A stretch of 64,000 nucleotides of DNA from Acidithiobacillus ferrooxidans ATCC 23270. Its GTDB lineage: Bacteria; Pseudomonadota; Gammaproteobacteria; Acidithiobacillales; Acidithiobacillaceae. Location of the stretch: assembly GCF_000021485.1 (NCBI RefSeq), contig NC_011761.1, forward strand, positions 1,456,001 to 1,520,000. The letters run 5' to 3'. A program made the position numbers and the translations under genes. Below are positions 52,468-62,506 of the stretch, piece by piece. Numbering within the stretch: the first letter of the stretch is position 1; each line of letters starts with the position of its first letter. Below the pieces are notes generated by a model that was given only the letters and a program-made list of their open reading frames with translations, was not told where the DNA came from and ran no database searches.

Positions 52468-53988
52468 ATGATTTACGCAGCACCCGGCGCAGATGGCGCC
52501 AAGGTTAAATACAAGTCCAAGTACGACAATTTTATCGGCGGCAAGTGGGTTGCCCCGGTCAAGGGCCAGTATTTTGATGTAATCACCCCGATCAATGGCA
52601 AGAGCTACACGCAGGCTGCCCGTTCTACCGCAGAAGACATCGAACTGGCGCTAGACGCTGCCCATGCCATAGCGGACAAGTGGGGCAAGACATCCCCCGC
52701 CGAGCGCGCCAACATTCTTCTGAAAGTTGCTGACCGTATCGAAGCGAATCTCGAACTACTGGCTTATGCAGAGACCGTCGACAACGGCAAGCCGATCCGC
52801 GAGACCCTCAACGCTGATATACCTCTGGCAGTTGATCACTTCCGTTATTTCGCCGGCTGCGTCCGCGCTCAGGAGGGCGGTATCAGCGACATCGACGAGA
52901 ACACTGTTGCTTACCACTTCCACGAGCCGCTCGGCGTTGTCGGCCAGATCATCCCGTGGAACTTCCCGATCCTGATGGCATCCTGGAAGCTAGCTCCCGC
53001 ACTTGGCGCCGGCAACGTGGTGGTACTCAAGCCAGCCGAATCGACCCCAATCAGCATCCTGATCCTGGCAGAGTTGATCGCCGACCTACTCCCTCCCGGC
53101 GTGCTGAACATCGTCAATGGCTATGGCCGCGAGGCTGGCATGCCGTTGGCCACCAGTAAGCGCATTGCCAAGATAGCCTTTACCGGTTCGACTACTACGG
53201 GTCGTGTCATCGCCCAGGCAGCCGCCAACAGCCTAATCCCGGCGACGCTGGAACTTGGGGGCAAATCGCCCAACATCTTCTTCGCCGATGTGATGGATAA
53301 GGACGACAGCTTCCTCGACAAGGCCATCGAAGGCCTCGTGCTGTTTGCCTTCAATCAGGGCGAAGTCTGCACGTGCCCCTCGCGCGCTCTGATCCAAGAA
53401 TCAATCTACGACAAGTTTATGGAACGCTGCCTGGACCGCATCAAGGCTATCAAGCAGGGTAATCCTCTGGACACCAACACGATGATCGGAGCCCAGGCGT
53501 CCAAGGAACAGTTGACGAAAATCCTGTCCTATCTCGACCTCGGTAAGCAGGAAGGCGCTCAGGTGCTGATCGGTGGTTCGCAAGCGATTGTAGACGGTGA
53601 TCTCGACGGCGGCTACTACGTCCAGCCGACCCTATTCAAGGGCCACAACAAGATGCGCATCTTCCAGGAGGAAATTTTCGGGCCAGTGCTTGCTGTAACT
53701 ACCTTTAAGGATGAAGCTGAAGCCTTATCTATCGCCAACGATACGCTTTACGGTCTCGGTGCGGGTGTCTGGAGCCGCAACGGCAACGTCGCCTATCGCA
53801 TGGGCCGTGCCATCAAGGCCGGGCGTGTCTGGATTAACTGCTACCACGCTTATCCGGCGCATGCAGCCTTCGGCGGTTACAAGGAGTCGGGCATAGGTCG
53901 CGAGACCCATAAAGTGATGCTCGACCACTACCAACAGACCAAGAACCTGCTGGTCAGCTACGCCGAGCAGAAACTGGGCTTCTTCTGA
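52468..53988 (+). CDS. NAD(P)-dependent aldehyde dehydrogenase
   Basis: A 506-residue aldehyde dehydrogenase that oxidises an aldehyde to the acid. The fold signatures are visible: [31 protein letters not shown] with the general base Glu, and [14 protein letters not shown] with the nucleophile Cys. It closely resembles the AldA/ExaC type that pairs with AcoR-like activators and DUF779. The start at 52468 follows GGAGGAAG; the open frame runs back into the promoter. Induction by sigma-54 is supported by the upstream sites. Confidence 0.95.
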   Translation: MIYAAPGADGAKVKYKSKYDNFIGGKWVAPVKGQYFDVITPINGKSYTQAARSTAEDIELALDAAHAIADKWGKTSPAERANILLKVADRIEANLELLAYAETVDNGKPIRETLNADIPLAVDHFRYFAGCVRAQEGGISDIDENTVAYHFHEPLGVVGQIIPWNFPILMASWKLAPALGAGNVVVLKPAESTPISILILAELIADLLPPGVLNIVNGYGREAGMPLATSKRIAKIAFTGSTTTGRVIAQAAANSLIPATLELGGKSPNIFFADVMDKDDSFLDKAIEGLVLFAFNQGEVCTCPSRALIQESIYDKFMERCLDRIKAIKQGNPLDTNTMIGAQASKEQLTKILSYLDLGKQEGAQVLIGGSQAIVDGDLDGGYYVQPTLFKGHNKMRIFQEEIFGPVLAVTTFKDEAEALSIANDTLYGLGAGVWSRNGNVAYRMGRAIKAGRVWINCYHAYPAHAAFGGYKESGIGRETHKVMLDHYQQTKNLLVSYAEQKLGFF

Positions 53989-54064
53989 TCCCCTTCATTG
54001 CCGGGGCACAACGTCAAGGCGACTTGCGGGGGCGGGCAATCGCTCCCACTTTTGAAAAGGTGAA

Positions 54065-54436
54065 ATGATGGTTGATAAGGTCACCGCGACGGAAGCCACT
54101 CTGGAACTCATCGAGTTCCTCAAAAAAAAACACGGCAACGAATTGATGTTCCACCAATCTGGCGGATGCTGCGACAACAGCGCTGCCAACTGTTACCTCT
54201 CTGGCGAACTCACCATTGGTCCTGGCGACGAATACCTCGGAGCTATTGGTGGATGTCCCTTTTACATGAGTAAGTCGCAGTACGAATACTGGAAGCATAC
54301 ACAACTCATCATTGACGTTATCGATGGCCATGGCGGGACGTTCTCCCTTGAAGGACCTGAGGGGAAAGCCTTCCATACGCGTTCAAGGGTGTTTACTGAT
54401 GAGGAGTTGGCCGAATTGAGTAGTGCAAAGAACTAA
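54065..54436 (+). CDS. DUF779 family protein
   Basis: A 123-residue DUF779 protein with the conserved cysteines in GGCCDNSAANCY and GGCPFYMS. Family members are encoded directly after aldehyde dehydrogenases of this type; the function is unknown. The gene starts 76 bases after the dehydrogenase stop and is likely in the same operon. ATG codons at 54065 and 54068 are both possible starts. Confidence 0.9.
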   Translation: MMVDKVTATEATLELIEFLKKKHGNELMFHQSGGCCDNSAANCYLSGELTIGPGDEYLGAIGGCPFYMSKSQYEYWKHTQLIIDVIDGHGGTFSLEGPEGKAFHTRSRVFTDEELAELSSAKN

Positions 54437-55064
54437 CTTAATCACGTGGCAGGCATTCCAGATATCAGTATCATAAACAGCAGGTTGTGGCATACAGTCC
54501 GCGTACTGAATCCTATCCAATCCCAGCAAGTTACGCTCAACATCATTCTCAATAGCCTAAGCAAGATGACATTTGAATCATCTAAAATGGGAACATCAGC
54601 CGTGTCTCAGCAGACACAATGTACCGGATGATGCCGTTAGGCAGGCCAAAGCAGTACAGGTTGCATGCAGTAACGCATAGGGCAGGGCCAGAGACTGGAT
54701 GCCAAGGCCGAGGCGTACTGAATGACCGCGGGATAAAAACCTCTCTCTTCCTCCGATAACGAGAGACGTAACAATCAGAGTCAGGCCGGTATGGTTCAAC
54801 TCAGAAAGGAGAACGCCACCGATTAAATACCGCGTAAAAATGGCTACCCGCTCCACAAAGTCAAAATGGGAGGTGTATCAGTTTTAAATCGCTGCATGCA
54901 GGACGCAGGAAAAGTGTGTCAGTTTTAAATCGCCGTTGACATCGCAAGTCAGGCCATTGAGCGGCAGTTCCTGCAAGTTGTCCTACACCAGGCGCAAGGG
55001 GTGCTACGTTTTTGGCGTAAGCCACAATGGCACCCCCCGCCAAGGGCGCGCCAGATCAGGATGC
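54437..55064. other. 628-bp region with a probable insertion-sequence end
   Basis: No intact gene. A 20-bp sequence of the form GTGTRTCAGTTTTAAATCGC occurs twice (54873-54892 and 54914-54933), 41 bases apart, followed by CGTTGACA at the second copy. Repeated subterminal blocks of this style are seen at IS21-family ends. A small hairpin (GTGTCT/AGACAC, 54602-54617) lies upstream. Confidence 0.4.
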
Positions 55065-55598
55065 TCAAAAATCTCGCTCTACCTTGAAGGCATTGATGAT
55101 GACATCTGCCATCTGATTGCGGGCGCCATGCACCACCGCGTCCAGGACATCACTTTCCGTCCAGCCGTGGGTAAGCACCGTCTCCACATCTTCCCGTGTC
55201 AACAATACCGGTGTCTTCACGGCCTTGAGCACCAGCAGAAGCATGGCCCTGTCCCGGTCACTCAAGGGTGCCGAACCTGGGTCTCGCTTGGTGGCTGCCA
55301 CCGCTTCAGCGCTTTGGCCCAGATGGTTGATCAGCATGGCCTCATTAAAGCCTACACAGTAATCGCAGTGGTTGGCCTGGGAAATCAGCATTCGGATAGT
55401 GGCCAACAACGCCGCTCCAAGGCGGGGATGGTGGCGGTAGTATTGGATGCCCTCCCACTGTTGGGCGAGAAGCGCCGGGCTCGATCCGTATACTTGTAAG
55501 ACGGCAGGAACCCGTCCGAAAGCACCTTCAATTTCCTGGTACAGATCGGCGGTTTTACCGGATGCTTCTTCCGGCGTGATGATTTGCAGGATGGTCAT
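55065..55598 (-). CDS. AhpD-like peroxidase-related protein (carboxymuconolactone decarboxylase family)
   Basis: A 177-residue protein with the CxxC redox motif in ANHCDYCVGFNEA and the helical AhpD fold pattern (RLGAALLATIRMLISQ, SDVLDAVVHGARNQMADVI). Members reduce peroxides or protect against reactive species using the cysteine pair. The start MTILQI at 55598 follows GGAG. Confidence 0.88.
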   Translation of the reverse strand: MTILQIITPEEASGKTADLYQEIEGAFGRVPAVLQVYGSSPALLAQQWEGIQYYRHHPRLGAALLATIRMLISQANHCDYCVGFNEAMLINHLGQSAEAVAATKRDPGSAPLSDRDRAMLLLVLKAVKTPVLLTREDVETVLTHGWTESDVLDAVVHGARNQMADVIINAFKVERDF

Positions 55599-56015
55599 AG
55601 ATATCTCCAATTGTACGTCCATGTGCGCGATTGCGCATACAGACTAGTCGGTATGAACTGCGTTTACAAGCGTTGGGTTATGAGGCGCGCACCCTGTTTA
55701 CGGGCAGAACAATGGGTCCGGAAAACCTACCTGCAGTATCATCAAAGGAGCATCTCGTCACTTTTGCACGCGGCACGAATGAGTACTTTCATCGCATCGG
55801 CATCATCATGGCTCAATTGCTCCATATGCGTCATACACTCCCGCGATTTCGGTGGGGTTGATTCTGACTCACCTTCCATTTACCCAGCAGACGGCTAACC
55901 GAAATTGCTATTGCCGACTACCTGTTCGATGAGCCACTCAGTGAGGTCGGTAGGGGTGCATCCGCAACCCTGCAAGTCACTGCAAAACTTTGCTCCTGCT
56001 GCCGCGTGAGCGCGG
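55599..56015. other. Region without a recognised gene
   Basis: A plus-strand frame of 76 codons (55631-55861, RYELRLQALGYEARTLFTG) has no named family; its ATG lies in a promoter-like spacer. The rest looks non-coding. Confidence 0.35.
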
Positions 56016-56400
56016 TCATCTGTTTACGCACCCAAAGGGGTCATCCCTGATTTGCATAGGGCCCCAAGCATGGACGACGGCATAGTTCCAGGTAGGTACC
56101 ACCTTGCCGGTTTCCACCTTGGTCGCGTACCCCGAGGGGCTGATATCGTGTTGCGGCCCCTGGAAGATGGCCAACACCTCGCTGTTCGAGGGCACTTCCC
56201 GCCAGAGCGGATTAGCGCGGGCCACATGTCCCTGCAGCACCGGTTGCGGTCCTTCACCATGCACACGGGGTACAAGGGAATACGATTTGCCTCCAGACCA
56301 TTGCCGCCCATACTGACCAGTGTTGCGAGGGGATAACGCTGAATCAGTGTCCGCAGGATTTCCGGGCGGTTTTCTGCAAATGGCTCAGGACAATACCAGT
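56016..56400 (-). pseudogene. FMN-binding transcriptional regulator (PaiB-like), frameshifted and truncated
   Basis: One frame encodes CPEPFAENRPEILRTLIQRY and PLATLVSMGGNGLEANRIPL, the PaiB N-terminus, without a good start codon. The next frame continues with QGHVARANPLWREVPSNSEV, then GKVVPTWNYAVVHAWG to a stop at 56016. The change of frame falls near 56265. The last third of PaiB is missing. Three lesions mean the gene is dead. Confidence 0.8.
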
Positions 56401-56409
56401 TCGGCCTCC

Positions 56410-56931
56410 TGTCATTCCATGTTCGGCGCTTCAGACTCACTTGCGCACAAAACCGCAGCGGGCGGACAGGCGTCAATGGGATTGGCCACCCAGCCGCTGT
56501 TTCGGGAGGCCTTTCGCGCGAGACGGGCACTGGTGCCGGCGGACTGGTATTTCGAGTGGCCCTTTGTCCCCGAAGACCCATCTGAAAAGCATCCCATGCT
56601 CATCCGGGCGCAAGACCATCGTATTCTGGCGCTGGCCGGGATATGGGACCAGCACACCACCGCAGAAGGTCAGACCGAGGAGACCTTTGCCATCATTACC
56701 GTCCCCGCCCAGCCTGCCTTGCAGCACATCCACCAACGTATGCCTTTGGTGCTGGATCGCAGCCATTGGCCGCTCTGGTGGCATCCTCATGCGCGGCGGA
56801 CTCATCTGGAACCCTGTTTTCAGCCTGCAGACTTTTCCTGGGAAAGCTTTCCGGTCTCTCCGCAGGTGAACAGCACCCGTTACGATGCACCAGAAGTGAT
56901 TTTGCCTTGGGACGGGACGATCCCGGACTGA
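56410..56931 (+). pseudogene. SRAP-family (YedK/HMCES) DNA-protein crosslink protein, N-terminus missing
   Basis: The frame encodes PLFREAFRARRALVPADWYF, then ILALAGIWDQHT, then HQRMPLVLDRSHWPLWW, the middle and end of an SRAP protein. The family's catalytic Cys2 and first 70-80 residues (MCGRF...) are absent, and the PaiB remnant begins there. The loss of the catalytic Cys makes this a remnant. Confidence 0.75.
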
Positions 56932-56988
56932 CGGAATGGCCAGAGAATGCCGACGATGGGAGGACACTTGCGTGCCGTTGACTAGGTG

Positions 56989-57004
56989 CTGTATAAATAT
57001 ATAG
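56989..57004 (+). promoter_or_regulatory. LexA-like SOS box before the umuDC locus
   Basis: CTGTATAAATATATAG resembles the gammaproteobacterial LexA box CTGT-N8-ACAG; the right arm ends ATAG in place of ACAG. It lies directly before a small membrane-protein frame and 240 bases before umuD. Confidence 0.55.
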
Positions 57005-57028
57005 TACATGGCTACAGAGCGCATTCAG

Positions 57029-57271
57029 ATGCAGACAAAGAACGCGAAACCCATCCAGAAGTTCCAATGGCTGCTGGTCCTGATTCTGGCGCCTTTGTGG
57101 GCCGGCTGGCTGGGCCATCAATCTCCACGCTATGCGGCCGGGAATGGTGCCATATTTCAAAACGCCCGCCAGGTCACCTGGACGCGTGCCTCGAGCCCCA
57201 GGACGACAACGCCCGCAGCGCAACAAAAAGGGGATGGCCGCCAGGATGGGAAGCCGCGCCATGCACTGTGA
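57029..57271 (+). CDS. Small membrane protein in the SOS locus
   Basis: An 80-residue frame with one membrane segment (WLLVLILAPLWAGWLG) and a basic tail. Its end overlaps the umuD start. I chose the second ATG (57029) because the first (57008) lies only four bases after the LexA-like box. I do not recognise it. The position behind an SOS box suggests an SOS-induced membrane protein, as with small cell-division inhibitors in other bacteria; this is an inference. Confidence 0.45.
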   Translation: MQTKNAKPIQKFQWLLVLILAPLWAGWLGHQSPRYAAGNGAIFQNARQVTWTRASSPRTTTPAAQQKGDGRQDGKPRHAL

Positions 57272-57740
57272 TCCGATTCCCATACCGCAGGGTATATTCG
57301 GCGCCAACGGCATGGTGGCCACATCGCCCCAGGCAGTGGGCGGCTGGCATCGTGGCGGTACGCTACCGTTCATGGTGTCGCGGATTGCCGCGGGTTTTCC
57401 GTCTCCTGCCGATGGCTATGTCGAACAACAGATCGATCTGAATACCCATCTGATCCAGCACAGGGAAGCGACTTTCATCCTGCGGGTTTCCGGCTGGTCC
57501 ATGCGGGACGTGGGGATATTCGATGGCGACGAGATCCTTGTGGACCGGGCCATTACCCCGGTGGATGGCAAAATCGTGGTGGCGGCCATCAATGGCGATC
57601 TCACCGTCAAACGCTTGCGCCGGATCGGCAGTGCCGTACATCTGGTGGCGGAAAATCCCGAGTTTCCCACGATCATCCTCAAAGAAGGGGAAGAACTCTG
57701 CATCTGGGGTGTCGTGACCCGGGTGCTGCATCGCGTCTGA
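57246..57740 (+). CDS. umuD: UmuD-like SOS peptidase subunit
   Basis: A 164-residue S24-family protein. The self-cleavage site is Ala-Gly in [17 protein letters not shown], the nucleophile Ser is in [14 protein letters not shown], and the Lys is in NGDLTVKRL. After cleavage UmuD' joins UmuC to form a translesion polymerase. The N-terminus is uncertain (ATG at 57246 or 57261). It is followed by umuC after 7 bases. Confidence 0.88.
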   Translation: MGSRAMHCDPIPIPQGIFGANGMVATSPQAVGGWHRGGTLPFMVSRIAAGFPSPADGYVEQQIDLNTHLIQHREATFILRVSGWSMRDVGIFDGDEILVDRAITPVDGKIVVAAINGDLTVKRLRRIGSAVHLVAENPEFPTIILKEGEELCIWGVVTRVLHRV

Positions 57741-57747
57741 GGCCCGC

Positions 57748-59031
57748 ATGGCCATTGCCCTGGTAGACGCCAATAATTTTTATGTTTCCTGCGAACGGGT
57801 ATTTCGCCCGGATCTGGAAGGGCGGCCCGTGGTGGTGCTCTCCAATAATGATGGCTGTGTCGTAGCGCGCTCGGCGGAAGTGAAGGCCTTGGGCGTCGCC
57901 ATGGGCACACCGTGGTTTCAGTTGCAAAAACTGGCCAGGCGGGAAGGAATCATCGCCTTGTCGAGCAATTACAGCCTCTATGCCGATATGAGCAATCGCA
58001 TGATGGGGATTCTTTCGACCTTCAGTCCCATTCAGGAAGTCTACAGTATCGACGAATGCTTTCTGGATCTGAGCGGCTTTGCGCAGGATCGGCTATCCCA
58101 ATTGGGGCAAGCGGCCCGGCAGAGAGTCCGGCAATGGGTGGGATTGCCGGTCGGGGTAGGCATTGCAGCGACCAAGACGCTCGCCAAACTCGCCAACCAT
58201 GTCGCCAAGAAGAGGCCGGAATATGCGGGAGTCTGCGTGTGGGACGATCTGCCTGAAGGGGATCAGCGGCATCTCTTGCAACAATTGCCCGTTTCCGAAG
58301 TCTGGGGGGTGGGTCGCCAGTGGACCACACGATTGCAGGAGACGGGCATTCAGACGGTCTGGGATCTCCGGCAAGCGGACCCCGCGCTGATGCGCAAGCG
58401 CTTCAGCATCCTCATGGAACGGAGCATACGGGAACTGCGCGGGGAACCTTGCATCGCCATGGTGGAAATCCCGCCGCCCCGGCAGGAGATTCAATCCTCG
58501 CGTTCCTTCGGCCGCCCGGTGACCAGCGCGGAGGAATTGGGCGAAGCGATCAGCCTGTATACCGTAAGGGCCGTCTATAAACTGCGTCGTCAGGGTTCAG
58601 TGGCCGGTGCCCTGCGAGTGTTTATCCACACCAGCCCCTTTCAGGCCCGTCTACCGTCATACCATGCCACGAGAACCGTCGCCCTGAATCGTCCCAGTCA
58701 GGATACCCGGGTGTTCCTGCAGGCCGGCCGTATCGCACTGGCGGATATGTATCGGTCGGGATTTGCCTATGCCAAGGCGGGGGTGCATCTCCTGGAGATC
58801 ACTTCGGCGGATGCCTTGCAGGCCGACCTTTTCCTGTCGGCCGAAGAGGAGGCGCGTGCCCATCGACTAATGACCACGCTGGACCGGGTGAATGCGCGTT
58901 TTGGCACCGGCACCCTGCAGCCGGGCGTGGCCGGGCTGCAGGAACCGCGTGGATGGGCCATGAAACGCGGCAACAAGTCTCCTGCCTACACGACACGATG
59001 GGCGGAACTGGCCAGAGCAACACTGGAGTAA
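57748..59031 (+). CDS. umuC: UmuC-like Y-family translesion DNA polymerase
   Basis: A 427-residue Y-family polymerase V catalytic subunit. The acidic residues of the active site are in [19 protein letters not shown] and SIDECFLDL, and [19 protein letters not shown] is the conserved palm/fingers segment. The DUF4113-like C-terminal end RWAEL is present. With UmuD' it bypasses lesions. The SOS-box context upstream fits induction by DNA damage. Confidence 0.95.
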   Translation: MAIALVDANNFYVSCERVFRPDLEGRPVVVLSNNDGCVVARSAEVKALGVAMGTPWFQLQKLARREGIIALSSNYSLYADMSNRMMGILSTFSPIQEVYSIDECFLDLSGFAQDRLSQLGQAARQRVRQWVGLPVGVGIAATKTLAKLANHVAKKRPEYAGVCVWDDLPEGDQRHLLQQLPVSEVWGVGRQWTTRLQETGIQTVWDLRQADPALMRKRFSILMERSIRELRGEPCIAMVEIPPPRQEIQSSRSFGRPVTSAEELGEAISLYTVRAVYKLRRQGSVAGALRVFIHTSPFQARLPSYHATRTVALNRPSQDTRVFLQAGRIALADMYRSGFAYAKAGVHLLEITSADALQADLFLSAEEEARAHRLMTTLDRVNARFGTGTLQPGVAGLQEPRGWAMKRGNKSPAYTTRWAELARATLE

Positions 59032-59168
59032 CCGGGATCAACCCCTATGGGATCAAAGACAACGCGCGGGGAGTGGCGGGTCCGGGAAGCGGCGTTTGCG
59101 CCATGAAAGAGCCTCGGCGTAGACTGGTGTCTTCCCTCTTTCCCTGTTCCCTACCACAGGATATCGGC

Positions 59169-60281
59169 ATGCCCCCCTTACGACTTCCTGCACGGCTGAT
59201 GATGCAACCGGAACGGACTGACGCCCCTCTGTCGTCGGAACAAAAGACTTTTCACCGGCTCAGCCAGCAGATTGCCAAAGTCCGGCAACAGATGAGCGAT
59301 TGGGAGTCCGCTATGGAGGTGACGCGACAGCGTGTGCTCAAGGACCTGCTGCCGTTGCGGGATCAGCATCTGCAATTGCGTATTCAGCTGCTGGTTCAGC
59401 TGGACAGCATCAGCCTGACCCAGAAACTCGGGAAAGCGGATAGCGAGACTCTATCCCAGATGATCGCCCAATTGGCCGAGAACCTCATGACGGAATCTTC
59501 CGATCCACAGTTGCAGGAAATATATGATCGGCATGGCGGCCCTGATGCAGAAGAACAGGCCATGTTCGCCGAGATGAAAGCGTCCATGGAGGATTTTTTC
59601 AACCTCAACCCCGAAGCTGCTGGGGCGGGTGCGGAAAATGGACCTTCAGAAAACCCAGAAGCATGGACGGAAAGGGAAAGGCGCCAAACGCAGGCACAGC
59701 GGGAACGTCAACGTGCCCGACCCAAAACGGCCCGACAAAAGGCGGAAGAAGCGCGTCAGGCAGAACAGGCAGGGCAGATCCGCGAGTCCTTGCAGAGCAT
59801 CTATCGGCGCTTGGTCAGTGCCGTGCATCCCGACCGGGAAGCGGATCCGATCCTACGTGCTCAGAAAACGGCGCTGATGCAGCGGATCAATCAGGCCTAT
59901 GGGGAAAATGATCTCCTGCAACTGCTGGCTCTCCAGCACGAGTTGGGCCTGATGGATGCGCAAGCCATTCATCATCTAGGCGATGCGCATTTGAAAAAGT
60001 ATAACCAAGCCCTCAAGGAACAACTCGCGACCTTAAAAGGTAAAATGCAGGCACTTCAGCAGCATCTGGCCGGCAATCTCGGGGTACCCCCTTTTGCGAT
60101 ACACTCACCGCAGGCCCTGTCGCGGGATCTTCAGGAAACCATCCAGGCAACCCGACAGGCCATGAGCGGGTTACGACTGGAGATGAAACGACTTGCGCAA
60201 CCCGTCTACCTCAAACGCTGGATAAAGACGGCTCGACGCGAAATGGCCTTGCAACATTGCATAGAGGATGATTTTTTCTGA
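59169..60281 (+). CDS. Coiled-coil protein with a J-domain-like segment
   Basis: A 370-residue protein rich in Glu, Gln and Arg with long coiled coils. Near residue 210 the sequence RESLQSIYRRLVSAVHPDRE has the HPD motif of J-domains and is followed by MQRINQAYGENDLLQLLALQ, the usual helix IV region. It may recruit DnaK. The start at 59169 follows AGGAT at good spacing. It ends before a strong terminator and may be transcribed with umuDC. Confidence 0.7.
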   Translation: MPPLRLPARLMMQPERTDAPLSSEQKTFHRLSQQIAKVRQQMSDWESAMEVTRQRVLKDLLPLRDQHLQLRIQLLVQLDSISLTQKLGKADSETLSQMIAQLAENLMTESSDPQLQEIYDRHGGPDAEEQAMFAEMKASMEDFFNLNPEAAGAGAENGPSENPEAWTERERRQTQAQRERQRARPKTARQKAEEARQAEQAGQIRESLQSIYRRLVSAVHPDREADPILRAQKTALMQRINQAYGENDLLQLLALQHELGLMDAQAIHHLGDAHLKKYNQALKEQLATLKGKMQALQQHLAGNLGVPPFAIHSPQALSRDLQETIQATRQAMSGLRLEMKRLAQPVYLKRWIKTARREMALQHCIEDDFF

Positions 60282-60380
60282 CGCGACGGTCACAGCTACA
60301 AAATCGTGCCCATATCACGGGGTGAATGGACGGTATGCAGCGCGCTTGGGTGACGTTTATTAGGCATAGCATGTATATGC

Positions 60381-60410
60381 AGCTTCTGGATATCGGTCCA
60401 GAAGCTTTTT
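60381..60410 (+). terminator. Rho-independent terminator after the J-domain-like gene
   Basis: Perfect 10-bp stem, AGCTTCTGGA (60381-60390) with TCCAGAAGCT (60397-60406), a 6-base loop, and TTTTT at the end. Confidence 0.9.
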
Positions 60411-60486
60411 AGGAAAAACTTGCTCGTGCTTCTTGATGGCAGGTTATGGCGGAATTCTCCGCCGCCAGTCTTTTCATGAGGATGTT

Positions 60487-62421
60487 ATGGCTGATCAGAA
60501 GAAACCCTTGCAGGGTGGTGCAACCCTTCCGCTGATGGCCATGGCCGCTCTCGGTGTGGTTTTCGGGGATATCGGCACGAGTCCGCTGTATACTCTCAGC
60601 GCCTGTCTGTCCGCCATGTCCCTGCAACCTACCGCGGTAAATCTCCAGGGTATCCTCTCCCTGATTTTCTGGACCCTGGTGCTGGTCGTGAGCGTCAAAT
60701 ACGCCTGGGTGATCATGCGGGCGAGCAATCAAGGCGAGGGCGGCGCCATGGCGTTGACCGCTTTGGCCTCTCATGCAACCGGGCACTCCAATCGATTGCG
60801 CTGGTGGATACTGAGTATCGGGCTTTTGGGCGCGGCTCTTTTTTACGGAGATGGTGTCATCACGCCGGCCATTTCAGTGCTGTCGGCTATAGAAGGCATG
60901 GAGGTCGCGTCCCCCGCATGGAAACCATTGGTTATCCCTCTGGCGCTGGGCGTGATCATTGGACTTTTTATGGTCCAGCGTCGCGGGACAGCGGCCATCA
61001 GCCACCTCTTTGGTCCGAGCATGCTGGTATGGTTCCTGCTCCTTTTCGGCTCGGGGCTCACCTGGATCGTCGCAGATCCGCAGGTGCTGATTGCGCTCAA
61101 CCCGTGGTACGCTCTGCAATTTTTCGGAATACACGGCATCGGCGGGTTGGTAATTCTGGGCGCCGTCGTCCTTGCCGTCACAGGGGCGGAGGCCCTTTAT
61201 GCCGATATGGGTCATTTTGGTGCGCGGCCTATCCGCATGGCCTGGTATTTTCTGGTGCTGCCTGCTTTGGCCCTCAACTATCTCGGCCAAGGCGCCTTGC
61301 TGGAACTTGATCCATCAGCGATCCAGAATCCTTTTTTCATGCTTTTCCCCGCCTGGGCAACCATACCCATGGTGGTGATATCTGGCATCGCCACAGTGAT
61401 CGCCTCGCAATCGGTAATTTCCGGAGCCTACTCGGCGACACGACAGGCGCTGCTGTTGGGATATTTGCCACGGCAGGCCATCATTCACACGTCGGCATCC
61501 GAACGCGGACAGATTTATCTCCCCCTGCTTAATTGGCTGTTGATGGTGGCGGTTATCGTGGTGATCCTCTGGTTCAGGTCTTCGAACGCGCTGAGTTTCG
61601 CCTATGGTACGGCGGTTACCGGCACCATGTTGATGACCACCATCCTGGTCTTCTTCGTCGCCCGCCACAGTTGGAAATGGTCGTTGTGGAAAGCGGGCCT
61701 GTTCTGCGGTTTCTTTGTCCTGCTGGACGGCGTTTTTTTCGGCGCGAATCTGCTGAAATTCGTAGAGGGGGGATGGTTTCCTCTGGCAATCGGCCTGGCG
61801 GTATTCACCACCATGTCGACATGGCGCTGGGGACGAGGAATTCTCGCCAGCAAACTGTACCCGGATACCCTTTCGGTGGAAGACTTTCTGAGCAGCGTCA
61901 CCCCTGGCGATCCTATCCGTGTCCCGGGCACTGCGGTATATCTGACCATGCGCGAGAAGGCCATTCCGCATGCCTTGCTGCACAACCTGAAACACAACAA
62001 GGTGCTTCATGAACGAGTCGTCATCCTCACCATCAAATTTGAGGAGGAACCCCGCGTCCTTCCCGCGAACCGCGTGGTAGTGCTGGATTACGGGCAGGGG
62101 GTGCGCCGACTCACCGCCCGTTATGGATTCATGGAACACCCAGACATTCCTGAGATTCTGAAATCTGCTGAAAATTCAGACAACCTATGGAATCCGTTGG
62201 ATACCACGTATTTCGTTTCTCGCCAACGGGTCATTCCGACCGCCAAGGCGTCGCTTTCTTTATGGAGAGAACACCTGTTTGCCATCATGCTCCGCATTTC
62301 CGCCAATGCCACCGACTTTTTCCGGCTCCCGCCCAATCTGGTGATGGAACTGGGAGATGTTGTCGAGTTTTCGCATAAGGTCCCCGATGCGCCAAAGAAG
62401 GAAAAGACCACACAGCAATAG
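60487..62421 (+). CDS. kup: Kup-family potassium uptake protein
   Basis: A 644-residue transporter with about twelve membrane segments. The family start is clear: ALGVVFGDIGTSPLYTL, then GEGGAMALTAL and FYGDGVITPAISVLSAIEG. The C-terminal cytoplasmic domain follows at about 450. Kup works as a K+/H+ symporter and is useful at low pH, where acidophiles keep a K+-based inside-positive potential. The start MADQKK at 60487 follows AGGATGTT. Confidence 0.96.
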   Translation: MADQKKPLQGGATLPLMAMAALGVVFGDIGTSPLYTLSACLSAMSLQPTAVNLQGILSLIFWTLVLVVSVKYAWVIMRASNQGEGGAMALTALASHATGHSNRLRWWILSIGLLGAALFYGDGVITPAISVLSAIEGMEVASPAWKPLVIPLALGVIIGLFMVQRRGTAAISHLFGPSMLVWFLLLFGSGLTWIVADPQVLIALNPWYALQFFGIHGIGGLVILGAVVLAVTGAEALYADMGHFGARPIRMAWYFLVLPALALNYLGQGALLELDPSAIQNPFFMLFPAWATIPMVVISGIATVIASQSVISGAYSATRQALLLGYLPRQAIIHTSASERGQIYLPLLNWLLMVAVIVVILWFRSSNALSFAYGTAVTGTMLMTTILVFFVARHSWKWSLWKAGLFCGFFVLLDGVFFGANLLKFVEGGWFPLAIGLAVFTTMSTWRWGRGILASKLYPDTLSVEDFLSSVTPGDPIRVPGTAVYLTMREKAIPHALLHNLKHNKVLHERVVILTIKFEEEPRVLPANRVVVLDYGQGVRRLTARYGFMEHPDIPEILKSAENSDNLWNPLDTTYFVSRQRVIPTAKASLSLWREHLFAIMLRISANATDFFRLPPNLVMELGDVVEFSHKVPDAPKKEKTTQQ

Positions 62422-62506
62422 CAGACCAACTCCACTTGTTGCGAAGCTCAGGCCGTGGGAACCTATGCCTACAACGCGCAGAGCCCGGACTGGATGGAGG
62501 TATATC

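Noticed and set aside
54602-54617. Terminator hairpin GTGTCT/AGACAC
   Set aside because: No T-run follows and the stem is only six bases.
57758-60220. GGTAGACG and CGTCTACC half-sites in umuC and the J-domain-like gene
   Set aside because: Single half-sites in coding sequence without the palindromic partner, as expected by chance.
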